A stretch of 64,000 nucleotides of DNA from Candidatus Schneewindia gallinarum (GTDB lineage Bacteria > Bacillota > Clostridia > Oscillospirales > Ruminococcaceae). Position numbers and translations under genes: made by a program. The notes beneath the pieces were generated by a model. That model did no database searches. It was given only the letters and a program-made list of their open reading frames with translations, and was not told the origin of the DNA. Below, one piece after another: positions 26,976-35,228 of the stretch (positions are counted from its first letter, which is position 1; every line of letters starts with the position of its first letter). The stretch spans positions 25,290 through 89,289 of the forward strand of contig CAJFUF010000025.1 in the NCBI GenBank assembly GCA_904420175.1. Reading direction: 5' to 3'.

Positions 26976-27827
26976 ATGAAGGTTTTTGTAACAGGAACAA
27001 GCGGCCAGCTGGGCCATGATGTGATGGACATCCTGACGGAACGGGGCATCCCCTGTGTGGGGGTGGACCTGCCCGATTTCGACCTGACGGACGCGGAAGG
27101 CGTCAAACGGCAGGTGCTTTCCTGCAGGCCGGACGCCATCATTCACTGCGCCGCATACACCGCGGTGGACAAGGCGGAGGACTGTCCGGACGACGCATAC
27201 GCCGTCAACGTATCCGGGACGCGCGCCGTTGCCGAGGCGGCGAAGGAACTCCAGGCAAAAATGATTTATGTCAGCACCGACTATGTGTTTGACGGACAGG
27301 GGGAGACCCCTTTCCAGGTGGACGACAGGAAGGCCCCGCAGAACCAGTACGGCAAAACCAAGCTGGAGGGGGAAAACGCGGTTACGGAACTGCTAAGCCA
27401 GTACTTTATCGTGCGTACCTCTTGGGTGTTCGGCGGTAAGGAGGGCAAAAATTTTGTGCGCACCATGCTGCACCTGTCGGAGACAAGGGACACCCTCGAT
27501 GTGGTGTGCGATCAGGTGGGCTCTCCCACCTACTCCTACGACCTTGCCGTGCTGCTGTGCGACATGATTGTGACCGACCGGTACGGCGTGTATCACGGCA
27601 CGAATGAGAATTTCTGCAGCTGGTATGAGTTTGCGTGCGAAATTTTTAAGCAGGCCGGCAAGGAGATGAAGGTGAATCCTGTCACCACACAGGAGTACAC
27701 GTCGGCCAAGGCCAAGCGGCCGTTGAATTCCCGCTTAAGCAAGCAAAGCCTTGACGAGGCCGGATTCCATCGCCTGCCCACCTGGCAGGACGCGCTGGGC
27801 CGCTACTTAAAGCTGCTGGCGGAATAA
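26976..27827 (+). CDS. rfbD: dTDP-4-dehydrorhamnose reductase
   Basis: 283 residues from ATG 26976, which has AAGGAGGGCGG upstream; the open frame extends further 5' but that part overlaps rfbA out of frame. Rossmann motif TGTSGQLG, DFDLTD, CAAYTAVDKAE, STDYVFDG, and YGKTKLEGE with YxxxK. Final step of dTDP-L-rhamnose synthesis. Confidence 0.96.
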   Translation: MKVFVTGTSGQLGHDVMDILTERGIPCVGVDLPDFDLTDAEGVKRQVLSCRPDAIIHCAAYTAVDKAEDCPDDAYAVNVSGTRAVAEAAKELQAKMIYVSTDYVFDGQGETPFQVDDRKAPQNQYGKTKLEGENAVTELLSQYFIVRTSWVFGGKEGKNFVRTMLHLSETRDTLDVVCDQVGSPTYSYDLAVLLCDMIVTDRYGVYHGTNENFCSWYEFACEIFKQAGKEMKVNPVTTQEYTSAKAKRPLNSRLSKQSLDEAGFHRLPTWQDALGRYLKLLAE

Positions 27828-27836
27828 CATGCGAAA

Positions 27837-27873
27837 AAGGGGCAGAGGGGGCGAATCCTCTGCCCCTTATTTT
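27837..27873 (+). terminator. Hairpin between rfbD and the polymerase gene
   Basis: 12-bp perfect stem AAGGGGCAGAGG/CCTCTGCCCCTT followed by ATTTTAA. It ends rfbBAD or attenuates read-through into the next gene. Confidence 0.8.
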
Positions 27874-27894
27874 AACGGAAGGGAGGCGGTGCTC

Positions 27895-29190
27895 TTGGTG
27901 CTGAGCCGTCCGGCAAAATTTTTTACAGTGCTTTTTCCGGCGCTGTTCATGGCAGAACTGTTCCTCGGTTTTAACGGGGCACAGCTTGTGCTGTTCGGCC
28001 TGTCCATCCGCAAGCTGCTGTTTGTGCTTGCTGCGGCAACGCTGTTTTTGGCGGCAGCGGCCCAGGTGAAAAAGCGGGGCCTGCACGGCTTTGTCCGGCG
28101 GATAGATCTGCTGCCGCTGTGCTTCCTTGCGCTTAACCTGCTGTGGATGACGGCGGTGCCCCTTGCCGCAGGCACTTCCCTGCGGGCCGCCTTTGACGAC
28201 GCGGGGTGCCTGTTTATGCTGGCGCTGTACTTTCCGGTGTCCATGCTGGTGCGGGCCGGGGTGTACCGCATGCAGAGGATAGAGCAGCTGGTGTTGGGCC
28301 TGTCCACCGCCCTGGCGGTGGAACACCTTGTGTTTTATATGTGCGGCCGGATTGATATGAGCTTTGGCATTAAATTTTTTGAGTTTTTGCACCGGCTGTC
28401 CGGCGGTACCTCGGTTATCCAGCAGGTCATCCTTGGCGAAAACTATGTACGCGTCATTTTTCCAACCACCGTCCTGCTGCTGCCCGGCCTGTACGTGCTT
28501 TTGCGCCGGTGGCGCAGGCTGACCCCGTGGGATGGTGTGTGTGCGGCACTGCTGCTGACGGCGGTGTTTACCACCATGACCCGCTCGCTGTGGATTGGCG
28601 TTGCAGTGTCCTTTGTGCTGTTCGCCGTGCTGTACGGGGCCTTGTGCGTCAAGAACCGCCGCCGGTTTCTCAAGGTCATGCTTGCAGGGCTGGCGGTTCT
28701 GGCCGTGGCGGTAATGGCCCTGAACTTCCTTGTGTTTGATGGGAACCTGCTCGGCCGGCTGACGGGAAATGAAAACCCCCAGATTCCGGGGCAGAGCACG
28801 CAGCGGCCGGAGGAGGAAAACGCAAGGCAGGTGCAGACACAGGCGCTGCTTGAAAAATTTTCACATCGCCCGGTGCTGGGCTATGGCTATGGAAGCTATG
28901 CGCAGGACTGTATCCGATCGGAGGCGCAGCCCTATTCCTATGAGATGTTCCTGCCTGCGCTGCTGATGAAAACGGGCGTTCTCGGCACGGCGGTGTGGGC
29001 CGCCACGGCGGGTCTGTTTCTGTGGTTGTCCTTCCGGAAAAACAGGCAGGATTTTCCCGCGGTCTGTTTTCTGTCCCTTAGTTTTTTCCTCATGTTCCAG
29101 ACCAATCCCTTCTTATTCAATTTCTGCGGCATGGGGCTTCTGTGCTTTTTGTTTTTAACCTGGAATGAACAGGAGCCGGACGGCAGGTAA
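27895..29190 (+). CDS. O-antigen ligase/polymerase-like membrane protein
   Basis: About 431 residues from TTG 27895, eight bases after GGGAGG (GTG 27889 and GTG 27898 are alternatives). A frame-open ATG at 27829 lies before the terminator hairpin and is unlikely. Roughly ten hydrophobic helices with a hydrophilic loop near residues 290-350 that includes HRPVLGYGYGSY, the Wzy_C-type (O-antigen ligase) signature area. Probably polymerises or transfers the rhamnose-containing glycan of this locus. No adjacent flippase is seen. Confidence 0.78.
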   Translation: MVLSRPAKFFTVLFPALFMAELFLGFNGAQLVLFGLSIRKLLFVLAAATLFLAAAAQVKKRGLHGFVRRIDLLPLCFLALNLLWMTAVPLAAGTSLRAAFDDAGCLFMLALYFPVSMLVRAGVYRMQRIEQLVLGLSTALAVEHLVFYMCGRIDMSFGIKFFEFLHRLSGGTSVIQQVILGENYVRVIFPTTVLLLPGLYVLLRRWRRLTPWDGVCAALLLTAVFTTMTRSLWIGVAVSFVLFAVLYGALCVKNRRRFLKVMLAGLAVLAVAVMALNFLVFDGNLLGRLTGNENPQIPGQSTQRPEEENARQVQTQALLEKFSHRPVLGYGYGSYAQDCIRSEAQPYSYEMFLPALLMKTGVLGTAVWAATAGLFLWLSFRKNRQDFPAVCFLSLSFFLMFQTNPFLFNFCGMGLLCFLFLTWNEQEPDGR

Positions 29191-29212
29191 AACCGTCCGA
29201 CTCCTGTTTTTT
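29168..29212 (+). terminator. Terminator containing the polymerase gene's stop codon
   Basis: Stem AACAGGAG-CCGGACGG paired with CCGTCCG-CTCCTGTT, then TTTTTTG. The stop TAA (29188-29190) lies in the loop, so the last codons form one arm. Confidence 0.88.
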
Positions 29213-29220
29213 GTATAGAA

Positions 29221-29249
29221 GAAAAGCGCACCCTTTCAAACAGGGTGCG
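29221..29249 (-). terminator. Terminator of the downstream glycosyltransferase
   Basis: 9-bp stem GCGCACCCT/AGGGTGCGC followed on the - strand by TTTTCTTC. Confidence 0.8.
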
Positions 29250-29291
29250 CAGAACATGCAGTCCGCTCGCCTGCCGGCGGGTTCCGGGCAG

Positions 29292-30218
29292 TCAGATAGA
29301 TACAAACTGACCCAGAGTTCTGGACAGGGTGTTTTTATAAAACCGGTTTTTGATAAGAATGCGGATTTTTTTCATTTTGCCTGCCTTTAACAGCGCCGCA
29401 TAGTCCGCCAGCAGGGCCTGCTGCCCCTTTGTCAGCCTGTCGCGGTACTGGTTCAGAAAACAGGCGGCCTGTGAGAAGGACTCGTAGTAGTTGTGCCGCA
29501 CGGTGGCCCGGTTTTTGAACTTGGCGATAAGGAATCCGGCGCTTTTCGCATCCTTTGCGCCCACGCTGTTTGCACCGTGCTGGCGGTACAGCATGGTGGG
29601 CCGACTCACAAAGCCTGTGCGCCCAAGGGCGGAGGCCAGCAGCGCAATCCACCAGTCGTGCATGACGAACACCTCCGGCACGCCGTCAATCAGCTCTGCC
29701 AGCGCCCGGTTGTACATGGCCGTGCAGCCGGTGACATTGTTTTGCACCACCACATTGCGCAGTTCGTCCCTCTCGGGGGAGATGCGCTGAAATGCCCACA
29801 GGGATTCATTTATGGTGTTCAGCTGCCCGTCCACAACCTTTAAGTCCGTGTGCACAAGCAGCGGGGTGTGTGCGCCTGCGTCCTGCTCCAGCTGCTTCAT
29901 GGCGGCCAGCGTGCACTCGATTTTGTCCGGCAGCCACACGTCGTCCTGATCGCACAGCATAACGTAGTCGTCCCGGATGGTGCGGCACAGCTGAAAGAAG
30001 TTCCACTTGGCCCCGCCGGAGGGCTTGTCCGCTGTTGTCACATGGATTTTTCCGGGATAGCGCCCCGCATAATCCTGCAAAATGGCAGGCGTCGCATCGG
30101 TGGAGCAGTCGTCCCGGACAAAAAGCGTCCAGTCCGTGACGGACTGGGCGAGAATGGACTCCAGCTGTTCTTTTAAAAAGCGTTCGCCGTTATAGGTGGC
30201 AAGCAGGATAGAAATCAT
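29292..30218 (-). CDS. Family 2 glycosyltransferase, rhamnosyltransferase-like
   Basis: 308 residues from ATG 30218, preceded by GAGGCGG. GT-A domain: ISILLATYNGERFLKEQL, FVRDDCSTDATP, and MLCDQDDVWLPDK, the DQDD pattern common in rhamnosyltransferases; later VMHDWWIALLA is the acceptor-side motif. Fits the dTDP-rhamnose genes nearby. Monocistronic with its own promoter and terminator. Confidence 0.88.
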   Translation of the reverse strand: MISILLATYNGERFLKEQLESILAQSVTDWTLFVRDDCSTDATPAILQDYAGRYPGKIHVTTADKPSGGAKWNFFQLCRTIRDDYVMLCDQDDVWLPDKIECTLAAMKQLEQDAGAHTPLLVHTDLKVVDGQLNTINESLWAFQRISPERDELRNVVVQNNVTGCTAMYNRALAELIDGVPEVFVMHDWWIALLASALGRTGFVSRPTMLYRQHGANSVGAKDAKSAGFLIAKFKNRATVRHNYYESFSQAACFLNQYRDRLTKGQQALLADYAALLKAGKMKKIRILIKNRFYKNTLSRTLGQFVSI

Positions 30219-30246
30219 ACGACCGCCTCTTCGTGATGTTTTTTTT

Positions 30247-30276
30247 ATTATAGCATGAACCGGGGGCGCCTGACAA
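30247..30276 (-). promoter_or_regulatory. Promoter of the glycosyltransferase at 29.3-30.2 kb
   Basis: On the - strand: TTGTCA (30271-30276), 18-base spacer, TATAAT (30247-30252). Confidence 0.72.
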
Positions 30277-30314
30277 TCGCTTTGGGACGGCTTTTGTGCG
30301 GGCAGCAGGCGCCA

Positions 30315-30354
30315 TAAGAAAAGGGTGGGCCTTTCCGGTCCCACCCTTTTCTTA
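30315..30354 (-). terminator. Terminator of the Vat-like gene
   Basis: 15-bp stem TAAGAAAAGGGTGGG/CCCACCCTTTTCTTA; the arm includes the gene's stop codon. The 3' arm itself supplies the TTTTCTT tract on the - strand. Confidence 0.82.
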
Positions 30355-31002
30355 CAGCAGCTTTTTTATGGCCGCCCGCACCTCGTCAAGATTTTCATTA
30401 CACAGCACCGGCAGGAAATCCGCCAGCTTTTCCGGCGAAAAGTCCCACCAGCGAAGCGCCAGCAGCATGTCCGTCAGCTCCTGGTCAAAGCGCTTTTTGA
30501 CGGCGCGCGCCGGGTTGCCTCCCACGACGGTGTAGGGCTCCACATCCTTCGTCACAATCGAGTGGGCGGCAACAATCGCCCCGTCGCCGATGTGTACACC
30601 CGGCAGGATGACGCTGTTCCTTCCGATCCATACGTCGTTGCCGACCACCGTGTCCCCTTTAAAGGGCAGCTGGGAAAGATGTGGCGGGGTCCTCTGCTCC
30701 CAGACGCCGCCGAACACATGGAAGGGGTAGGTGCTGATACTGTCCAGCCGGTGGTTGGCGCTGCCCATGATGAACTGGGTACCGCTTGCAATGGCGCAGA
30801 ATTTGCCGATAATCAGCCTGTCGCCGAACTCCGGCCAGTTGAACAGGACGTTGTTCTTCTCAAAGGCGGTGGGGTCGTCGGGATCGTCGTAGTAGGTATA
30901 GTCCCCAACAAAAATGTTGGGGGCGGTAATCACATTTTTCAAAAAGCAGGTTGTCCCGTACTCATTGGGAAACACTGCATCCGGGTTTGGAAATTTGTCC
31001 AT
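30352..31002 (-). CDS. Vat/CatB-type O-acetyltransferase (xenobiotic acyltransferase)
   Basis: 216 residues. Left-handed beta-helix acetyltransferase. Features match Vat streptogramin A acetyltransferases: VGDYTYYDD near residue 32, [21 protein letters not shown] with the catalytic His, [19 protein letters not shown]-like [11 protein letters not shown] and hexapeptide repeats, [19 protein letters not shown]. Acetyl-CoA-dependent; target may be a streptogramin or a native sugar/alcohol. GC content is like the neighbours, so recent transfer is not evident. It has a consensus promoter 140 bases upstream and a leader ORF in between. Confidence 0.85.
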   Translation of the reverse strand: MDKFPNPDAVFPNEYGTTCFLKNVITAPNIFVGDYTYYDDPDDPTAFEKNNVLFNWPEFGDRLIIGKFCAIASGTQFIMGSANHRLDSISTYPFHVFGGVWEQRTPPHLSQLPFKGDTVVGNDVWIGRNSVILPGVHIGDGAIVAAHSIVTKDVEPYTVVGGNPARAVKKRFDQELTDMLLALRWWDFSPEKLADFLPVLCNENLDEVRAAIKKLL

Positions 31003-31016
31003 GGTAATCCTCCTGT

Positions 31017-31091
31017 TTATTTACCGCAGTCACCTCCAGACCAGATTTCCAATGCGGTTGCTACCGCCCGCTTTGTACGCAGCGCTTTCAT
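31017..31091 (-). CDS. Putative 24-residue leader peptide of the Vat-like gene
   Basis: ATG at 31091 and TAA at 31019-31017 encode 24 residues beginning [10 protein letters not shown] and ending SGGDCGK. AAGAAGG lies nine bases upstream of the ATG. The stop lies 14 bases before the Vat-like ATG and just before its AGGAGG site. Its coding region overlaps two mutually exclusive hairpins (31054-31067 and 31023-31058). This is the layout of translational attenuators controlling ribosome-targeting drug resistance; expression is not proven. Confidence 0.5.
   Translation of the reverse strand: MKALRTKRAVATALEIWSGGDCGK
31023..31067 (-). promoter_or_regulatory. Candidate attenuator in the Vat-like gene leader
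   Basis: Hairpin 1: GCGGTAGCAACCGC (31054-31067). Hairpin 2: ACCGCA (31053-31058) with TGCGGT (31023-31028). They share ACCGC and cannot form together. A ribosome held in the leader ORF would decide between them. Confidence 0.45.
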
Positions 31092-31142
31092 TGCACGTAA
31101 CCTTCTTTGCCGTCTGATGGGCCGCAGAGGGCCTTCCAGGAA

Positions 31143-31171
31143 ATTGTAGCATTCGCGGCAAACCATGTCAA
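31143..31171 (-). promoter_or_regulatory. Sigma-A promoter of the Vat-like gene
   Basis: On the - strand: TTGACA (31166-31171), 17-base spacer, TACAAT (31143-31148). Predicts a leader of about 130 bases. Confidence 0.82.
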
Positions 31172-31214
31172 ACCCCGTGCGCTTAATATATCCCGCCGGG
31201 GTGGAAATTCCCGC

Positions 31215-31243
31215 TTGCCCGCAGGGCGGCCGGTTGTTATAAT
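31215..31243 (+). promoter_or_regulatory. Promoter of fucO
   Basis: TTGCCC (31215-31220), 17-base spacer, TATAAT (31238-31243). Confidence 0.72.
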
Positions 31244-31295
31244 AAAACTGAGACCGGGTGAAAACCGGATTTTAAAAGAAAGCGAGGAAACGGTT

Positions 31296-32444
31296 ATGGT
31301 AAACAGAATTGTACTGAACGGGATTTCCTATCACGGCAGCGGCGCCATCAGCGCCATTGTGGACGAGGTGAAGGGCAGGGGCTTTCAAAAGGCATTTATT
31401 TGCTCCGACCCGGATCTTATCAAGTTTGGCGTCACCGGCAAGGTGACGGATCTGCTGGATAAAAACGGCATGGCCTATACGGTGTATTCCGACATTAAGG
31501 CCAACCCCACCATTGAAAATGTCCAGCACGGGGTCAAGGCATTTCAGGACAGCGGCGCAGATTATATGATCGCTGTCGGCGGCGGATCTTCCATGGACAC
31601 GGCCAAGGCCATCGGTATCATCATTACAAACCCGGAGTTTGCGGATGTCCGCAGCCTTGAAGGTGTGGCCCCCACAAAAAACAAATGCGTGTTTACCATT
31701 GCCGTGCCGACCACGGCAGGAACCGCTGCGGAGGTCACCATCAACTATGTTATCACCGATGTGGAGAAAAAGCGGAAATTCGTGTGTGTGGACGTCCATG
31801 ACATCCCGGACATCGCCGTGATTGACCCGGATATGATGTCCAGCATGCCCAAGGGCCTGACTGCGGCCACCGGGATGGACGCGCTGACCCACGCTATTGA
31901 GGGCTTCACCACCAAAGCCGCGTGGGAGATGACGGACATGTTCCATCTGAAGGCGATTGAAATCATTTCCCGCTCCCTGCGGGGCGCGGTGGACAACACG
32001 CCTGAAGGGCGCGAGGGGATGGCCCTCGGCCAGTATATTGCGGGCATGGGCTTCTCCAACGTGGGCCTCGGCATTGTGCACAGCATGGCGCACGGCCTCG
32101 GCGCGCTGTATGACACGCCCCACGGCGTGGCCAATGCCATCATCCTTCCCACTGTGATGGAGTACAACGCACCCAACACCGGCGATAAGTACCGGTATAT
32201 TGCAGCCGCCATGGGCGTTGAAGGGACAGAGTCCATGACGCAGGAGCAGTATCGCAAGGCAGCGGTGGACGCGGTAAAGCAGCTGGCAGCCGATGTAGGG
32301 ATCCCCTCTGACTTAAAGGGAATCCTGAAAGAGGAGGACGTGGACTTCCTCTCTGAAAGCGCCTATGCGGACGCGTGCCGCCCCGGCAACCCCCGCGACA
32401 CCAGCGTGGAGGAGATAAAACAGCTGTATCTCAGCCTGCTGTAA
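31296..32444 (+). CDS. fucO: Lactaldehyde reductase-like iron alcohol dehydrogenase
   Basis: 382 residues from ATG 31296. Group III iron-dependent alcohol dehydrogenase that closely follows E. coli FucO in its wording: GGGSSMDTAKAIGI (NAD motif), NPEFADVRSLEG, PTTAGTAAEVTINYVITD, ALTHAIEG, GMGFSNVGLGIVHSMAHGLG and DTPHGVANA, the last three giving iron-binding His residues. Likely reduces lactaldehyde to 1,2-propanediol with NADH, a fermentation step of deoxysugar use. Monocistronic. Confidence 0.92.
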   Translation: MVNRIVLNGISYHGSGAISAIVDEVKGRGFQKAFICSDPDLIKFGVTGKVTDLLDKNGMAYTVYSDIKANPTIENVQHGVKAFQDSGADYMIAVGGGSSMDTAKAIGIIITNPEFADVRSLEGVAPTKNKCVFTIAVPTTAGTAAEVTINYVITDVEKKRKFVCVDVHDIPDIAVIDPDMMSSMPKGLTAATGMDALTHAIEGFTTKAAWEMTDMFHLKAIEIISRSLRGAVDNTPEGREGMALGQYIAGMGFSNVGLGIVHSMAHGLGALYDTPHGVANAIILPTVMEYNAPNTGDKYRYIAAAMGVEGTESMTQEQYRKAAVDAVKQLAADVGIPSDLKGILKEEDVDFLSESAYADACRPGNPRDTSVEEIKQLYLSLL

Positions 32445-32455
32445 CCGGACAGAGA

Positions 32456-32500
32456 CAGAAAAGGCCCCCCTGCAGTATTTCTGCAGGGGGCCTTTTCTGT
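32456..32500. terminator. Bidirectional terminator between fucO and sigK
   Basis: Long stem AGAAAAGGCCCCCTGCAG-type arm with CTGCAGGGGGCCTTTTCT; A and T runs on both sides serve both strands. Confidence 0.9.
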
Positions 32501-33225
32501 CAGCGCTTTTTCTCCCCGGCTTCACCTGCGGGCAGTGAAATGCACTCAAACTTTTTTCGAAGCTGTAAAATCGCTTTCTTCTCAATCCGCGACACATAGC
32601 TGCGGGAGATGCCAAGCCTGTCGGCCACCTCCCGCTGTGTCATGGGATGGCGGCCATACAGGCCGTACCGCAGGCAGACAATCTCCCGTTCACGGTCTGC
32701 AAGACAGCTCTCCACCAGTTGATACAGCCGCTGGGACTTTAATTTCAGGTCAAGGTCCTCCACAAGATCCGTGCTGTCGGAGAACACATCCAGCAGGGTC
32801 AGGGTGTTGCCGTCCTTGTCGGTGTCCAGCGGGTCGTTGATGTAGACATCCTGCGAATATTTTTTCGTCCCGCGGAAATACATAAGGATTTCGTTTTCCA
32901 CACACCGGGAAGCGTAGGTGGCGAAGCGTGTGCCCTTGGTGCAGTCGAAGGTGGAAACCGCTTTAATAAGCCCGATGGTGCCGATGGAGATAAGGTCATC
33001 CTGCTCCTTTACCTTGGCGTAATACTTTTTTATGATGTGCGCCACCAGACGCAGGTTGTGCTCAATGAGCGTGTTCCGCGCCTGCTCGTCTCCTGCGGCC
33101 ATTCTTTCAAAGCAGGCGCGTTCCTCCTCTGCGGACAGGGGCTTGGGAAAGGAGCCGCTGCCCGAGATGTGCAGCAGGAAAAAAAGCAGATTGGAAAATA
33201 CAAACGTAAGCAGGCTTGGCAGCAT
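32500..33225 (-). CDS. sigK: RNA polymerase sporulation sigma factor SigK
   Basis: 241 residues from ATG 33225, ten bases after AAAGG; GTG 33234 is too close to that site. Hydrophobic N-terminal segment (LTFVFSNLLFFLLHI) followed by FPKPLSAEEE matches the pro-sequence and start of mature SigK. Region 2: NTLIEHNLRLVAHI, DLISIGTIGLIKAV, FATYASRCVENEILMYFR. Region 4: REREIVCLRYGLYG and SRSYVSRIEKKA. Directs late mother-cell transcription in spore formers. The reading frame is continuous, with no skin element. Confidence 0.93.
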   Translation of the reverse strand: MLPSLLTFVFSNLLFFLLHISGSGSFPKPLSAEEERACFERMAAGDEQARNTLIEHNLRLVAHIIKKYYAKVKEQDDLISIGTIGLIKAVSTFDCTKGTRFATYASRCVENEILMYFRGTKKYSQDVYINDPLDTDKDGNTLTLLDVFSDSTDLVEDLDLKLKSQRLYQLVESCLADREREIVCLRYGLYGRHPMTQREVADRLGISRSYVSRIEKKAILQLRKKFECISLPAGEAGEKKR

Positions 33226-33380
33226 AACACACACACCTTTCTTTCAGCAATGTATATGCGGAAAGGCATGGCGGTTTGTCTGTCCGCTTTCTCTTTCTAT
33301 GCCGAAACAGACCCCGCGCGCCGTCTGCAACGGGTGCGGCGGGAAAAAATAAAGAAGATCTCCCTTCCTGCAAAAGACTA

Positions 33381-33389
33381 TGGTATAAT
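33381..33389 (+). promoter_or_regulatory. Extended -10 promoter of ptsI
   Basis: TGGTATAAT (33381-33389) fits TGnTATAAT. No good -35 lies upstream, as often in extended -10 promoters. Confidence 0.6.
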
Positions 33390-33417
33390 GGGAACAACAG
33401 CAGAGGAGGCGATGTGT

Positions 33418-35133
33418 TTGAGGATTCACGGAACGGCAGTCTCCAGAGGGTATGCCGTCGGGAAAGTGTTTGTGTTTCGCCCCTTCCGCGCGAAAATTGC
33501 GCCGAAGTACCTGCTTTCCGACCAGGTGGAAGGGGCGCTGTCCCGCTTCCAGCAGGCGCTTGCCGATGCGGAGGCGGAACTGGACGTCATTGTGGCAGGC
33601 GTGCAGAAAACGGATCCGGACAAGGCGGCCATTTTTGACGCGCACCGCTCCATCCTGAAGGATGAGGAGCTGTGCGGTGAAATTCTTGAAAAAATTAAGG
33701 AGGACTTACTCAGCCCGGAATATGCGGTGGAACTGTGCTTCGAGCGGTTCATCCAGCTGCTTTCCGCCAATGAGAGCGAGACATTTCGTGAGCGCTGCGC
33801 CGATTTGAAGGATGTGAAAAGCCGCCTGCAGCGGGTGTATCTCGGCATCAAGGAAAGCAACCTTGCCCGCTTGAAGGAGCCGGTCATTATTGTCGCGAAC
33901 GATTTGTATCCCTCCGACACGGTAACCATGAAGCGTGAGATGGTACTGGGCATTGCCACGGAGGTGGGCGGCTTTACTTCCCATTCCGCCATCCTTGCAC
34001 GAAGCTACGGTATCCCGGCGCTGTGCGGCGTCTCCGATGCGACCGAGGCGCTGTGCGACGGGCAGACAGCGGTTCTTGATGCGGAGGAAGGCATACTGCT
34101 GACACAGCCCTCCGGCGCCGAGGTGGAGCGGTATCGCGCCCTGCGCAGCACCTTTCTGGCGGAACGGAAAAAGCTGGACGCATATAAACGTATCAGGCCC
34201 GTCACAAAGGACGGGGTACGGGTGGAGGTGTCCGTTAACATCGGCGACCCCACACGGACGGATTTTATGGATCTTGAGCTGGCGGACGGCATTGGGCTGT
34301 TCCGCACGGAGTTTTTATATATGCGGGGGAAAAATCCCCCCGGCGAGCGGGAGCAGGAACAGGTCTACCGCCGGGTTATCCGCGCGGCGAAGGGAAAGCC
34401 GGTGCTGATAAGGACGCTGGACGTCGGCGGTGACAAAAAACTTGCCGGAATGGAGGAGAAGGAGCCGAACCCCTTTCTCGGCCTGCGTGCGGTACGGTAC
34501 TGCTTCGTGCATGAGGAACTGTTTTTAACCCAGCTGCGCGCCCTGCTGCGGGCGGGGGCAGAGGGGCCTGTGGGCATCATGTTCCCCATGGTCAGCAGCA
34601 TGGAGGAGCTGGCCCGCTGTAAGGAGTTTGTGGAGCAGGCGAAGCAGCAGCTCCGCGCGCAGAACGTACCCTTTGACGAAAACATCCGCCTCGGCGTGGT
34701 GGTGGAAGTGCCCGCGCTGCCCTTTATCGCACGGGAGGTGGCGGCACAGGTGGACTTTGCCAGCATTGGCACCAATGATTTGTGCCAGTATACGCTGGCG
34801 GTGGACCGGCTCAACCCACGGGTCAGCAGCTACTACCAAAGTTTCCACCCTGCGGTGCTGCGCGCTGTGAAGATGACGGCGGACGCGTTTCAGCAGGCCG
34901 GGAAGCCGCTGAGCGTCTGCGGGGAGATGGCGGGCGAGACGGCGGGTGCGCTGCTGCTGATTGGCCTCGGCATCCGAAGGCTGAGTATGAACGCCCCCGG
35001 TATGGCCGGCGTCAAAAAGCTGATTACCAACGTGTCTGTAACGGACGCGCAGGAGGTGGCCCGGCAGGCCCTCGGCTTTTCCAGTGCGGAACAGATTGAA
35101 GCATATTTACAGGACGTTATGCGGCAGCTTTGA
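33418..35133 (+). CDS. ptsI: Phosphoenolpyruvate-protein phosphotransferase (PTS enzyme I)
   Basis: 571 residues from TTG 33418, eight bases after AGGAGG; ATG 33412 would sit only two bases from that site. Phospho-His loop GGFTSHSAILARSYGIPAL, PEP-site motifs LFRTEFLYMRG and LDVGGDKK, GTNDLCQYTLAVDR, and the cysteine SVCGEMAG near the C-terminus. Passes phosphate from PEP to HPr. No ptsH is adjacent, unlike the common ptsH-ptsI order. Confidence 0.96.
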   Translation: MRIHGTAVSRGYAVGKVFVFRPFRAKIAPKYLLSDQVEGALSRFQQALADAEAELDVIVAGVQKTDPDKAAIFDAHRSILKDEELCGEILEKIKEDLLSPEYAVELCFERFIQLLSANESETFRERCADLKDVKSRLQRVYLGIKESNLARLKEPVIIVANDLYPSDTVTMKREMVLGIATEVGGFTSHSAILARSYGIPALCGVSDATEALCDGQTAVLDAEEGILLTQPSGAEVERYRALRSTFLAERKKLDAYKRIRPVTKDGVRVEVSVNIGDPTRTDFMDLELADGIGLFRTEFLYMRGKNPPGEREQEQVYRRVIRAAKGKPVLIRTLDVGGDKKLAGMEEKEPNPFLGLRAVRYCFVHEELFLTQLRALLRAGAEGPVGIMFPMVSSMEELARCKEFVEQAKQQLRAQNVPFDENIRLGVVVEVPALPFIAREVAAQVDFASIGTNDLCQYTLAVDRLNPRVSSYYQSFHPAVLRAVKMTADAFQQAGKPLSVCGEMAGETAGALLLIGLGIRRLSMNAPGMAGVKKLITNVSVTDAQEVARQALGFSSAEQIEAYLQDVMRQL

Positions 35134-35173
35134 TAAAAAATACATTTTTTCTGTATTTTTTGCCCTGATGTAC

Positions 35174-35202
35174 TTGCAAAACAGGGAAGAGTGCTGTAGA
35201 AT
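35174..35202 (+). promoter_or_regulatory. Promoter of the YczE-like gene
   Basis: TTGCAA (35174-35179), 17-base spacer, TAGAAT (35197-35202). Confidence 0.65.
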
Positions 35203-35228
35203 AGATAAAGTGTGAAGTGGAGGATAGT

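Larger units (their letters stand above)
31003..31295. other. 293-base divergent region between the Vat-like gene and fucO
   Basis: Holds the Vat-like gene's promoter, its 24-codon leader ORF and competing hairpins on the - strand, and the fucO promoter on the + strand. Accounted for by those elements; nothing else was recognised. Confidence 0.7.

Noticed and set aside
31215..31260. Possible Rex half-site TTGTTAT near the fucO promoter
   Set aside because: The second half (AAACTGA) does not match the TTAACAA arm; only one arm is present.
35134..35165. AT-only hairpin after ptsI as terminator
   Set aside because: AAAAATACA/TGTATTTTT stem is weak, with few GC pairs; left uncalled.
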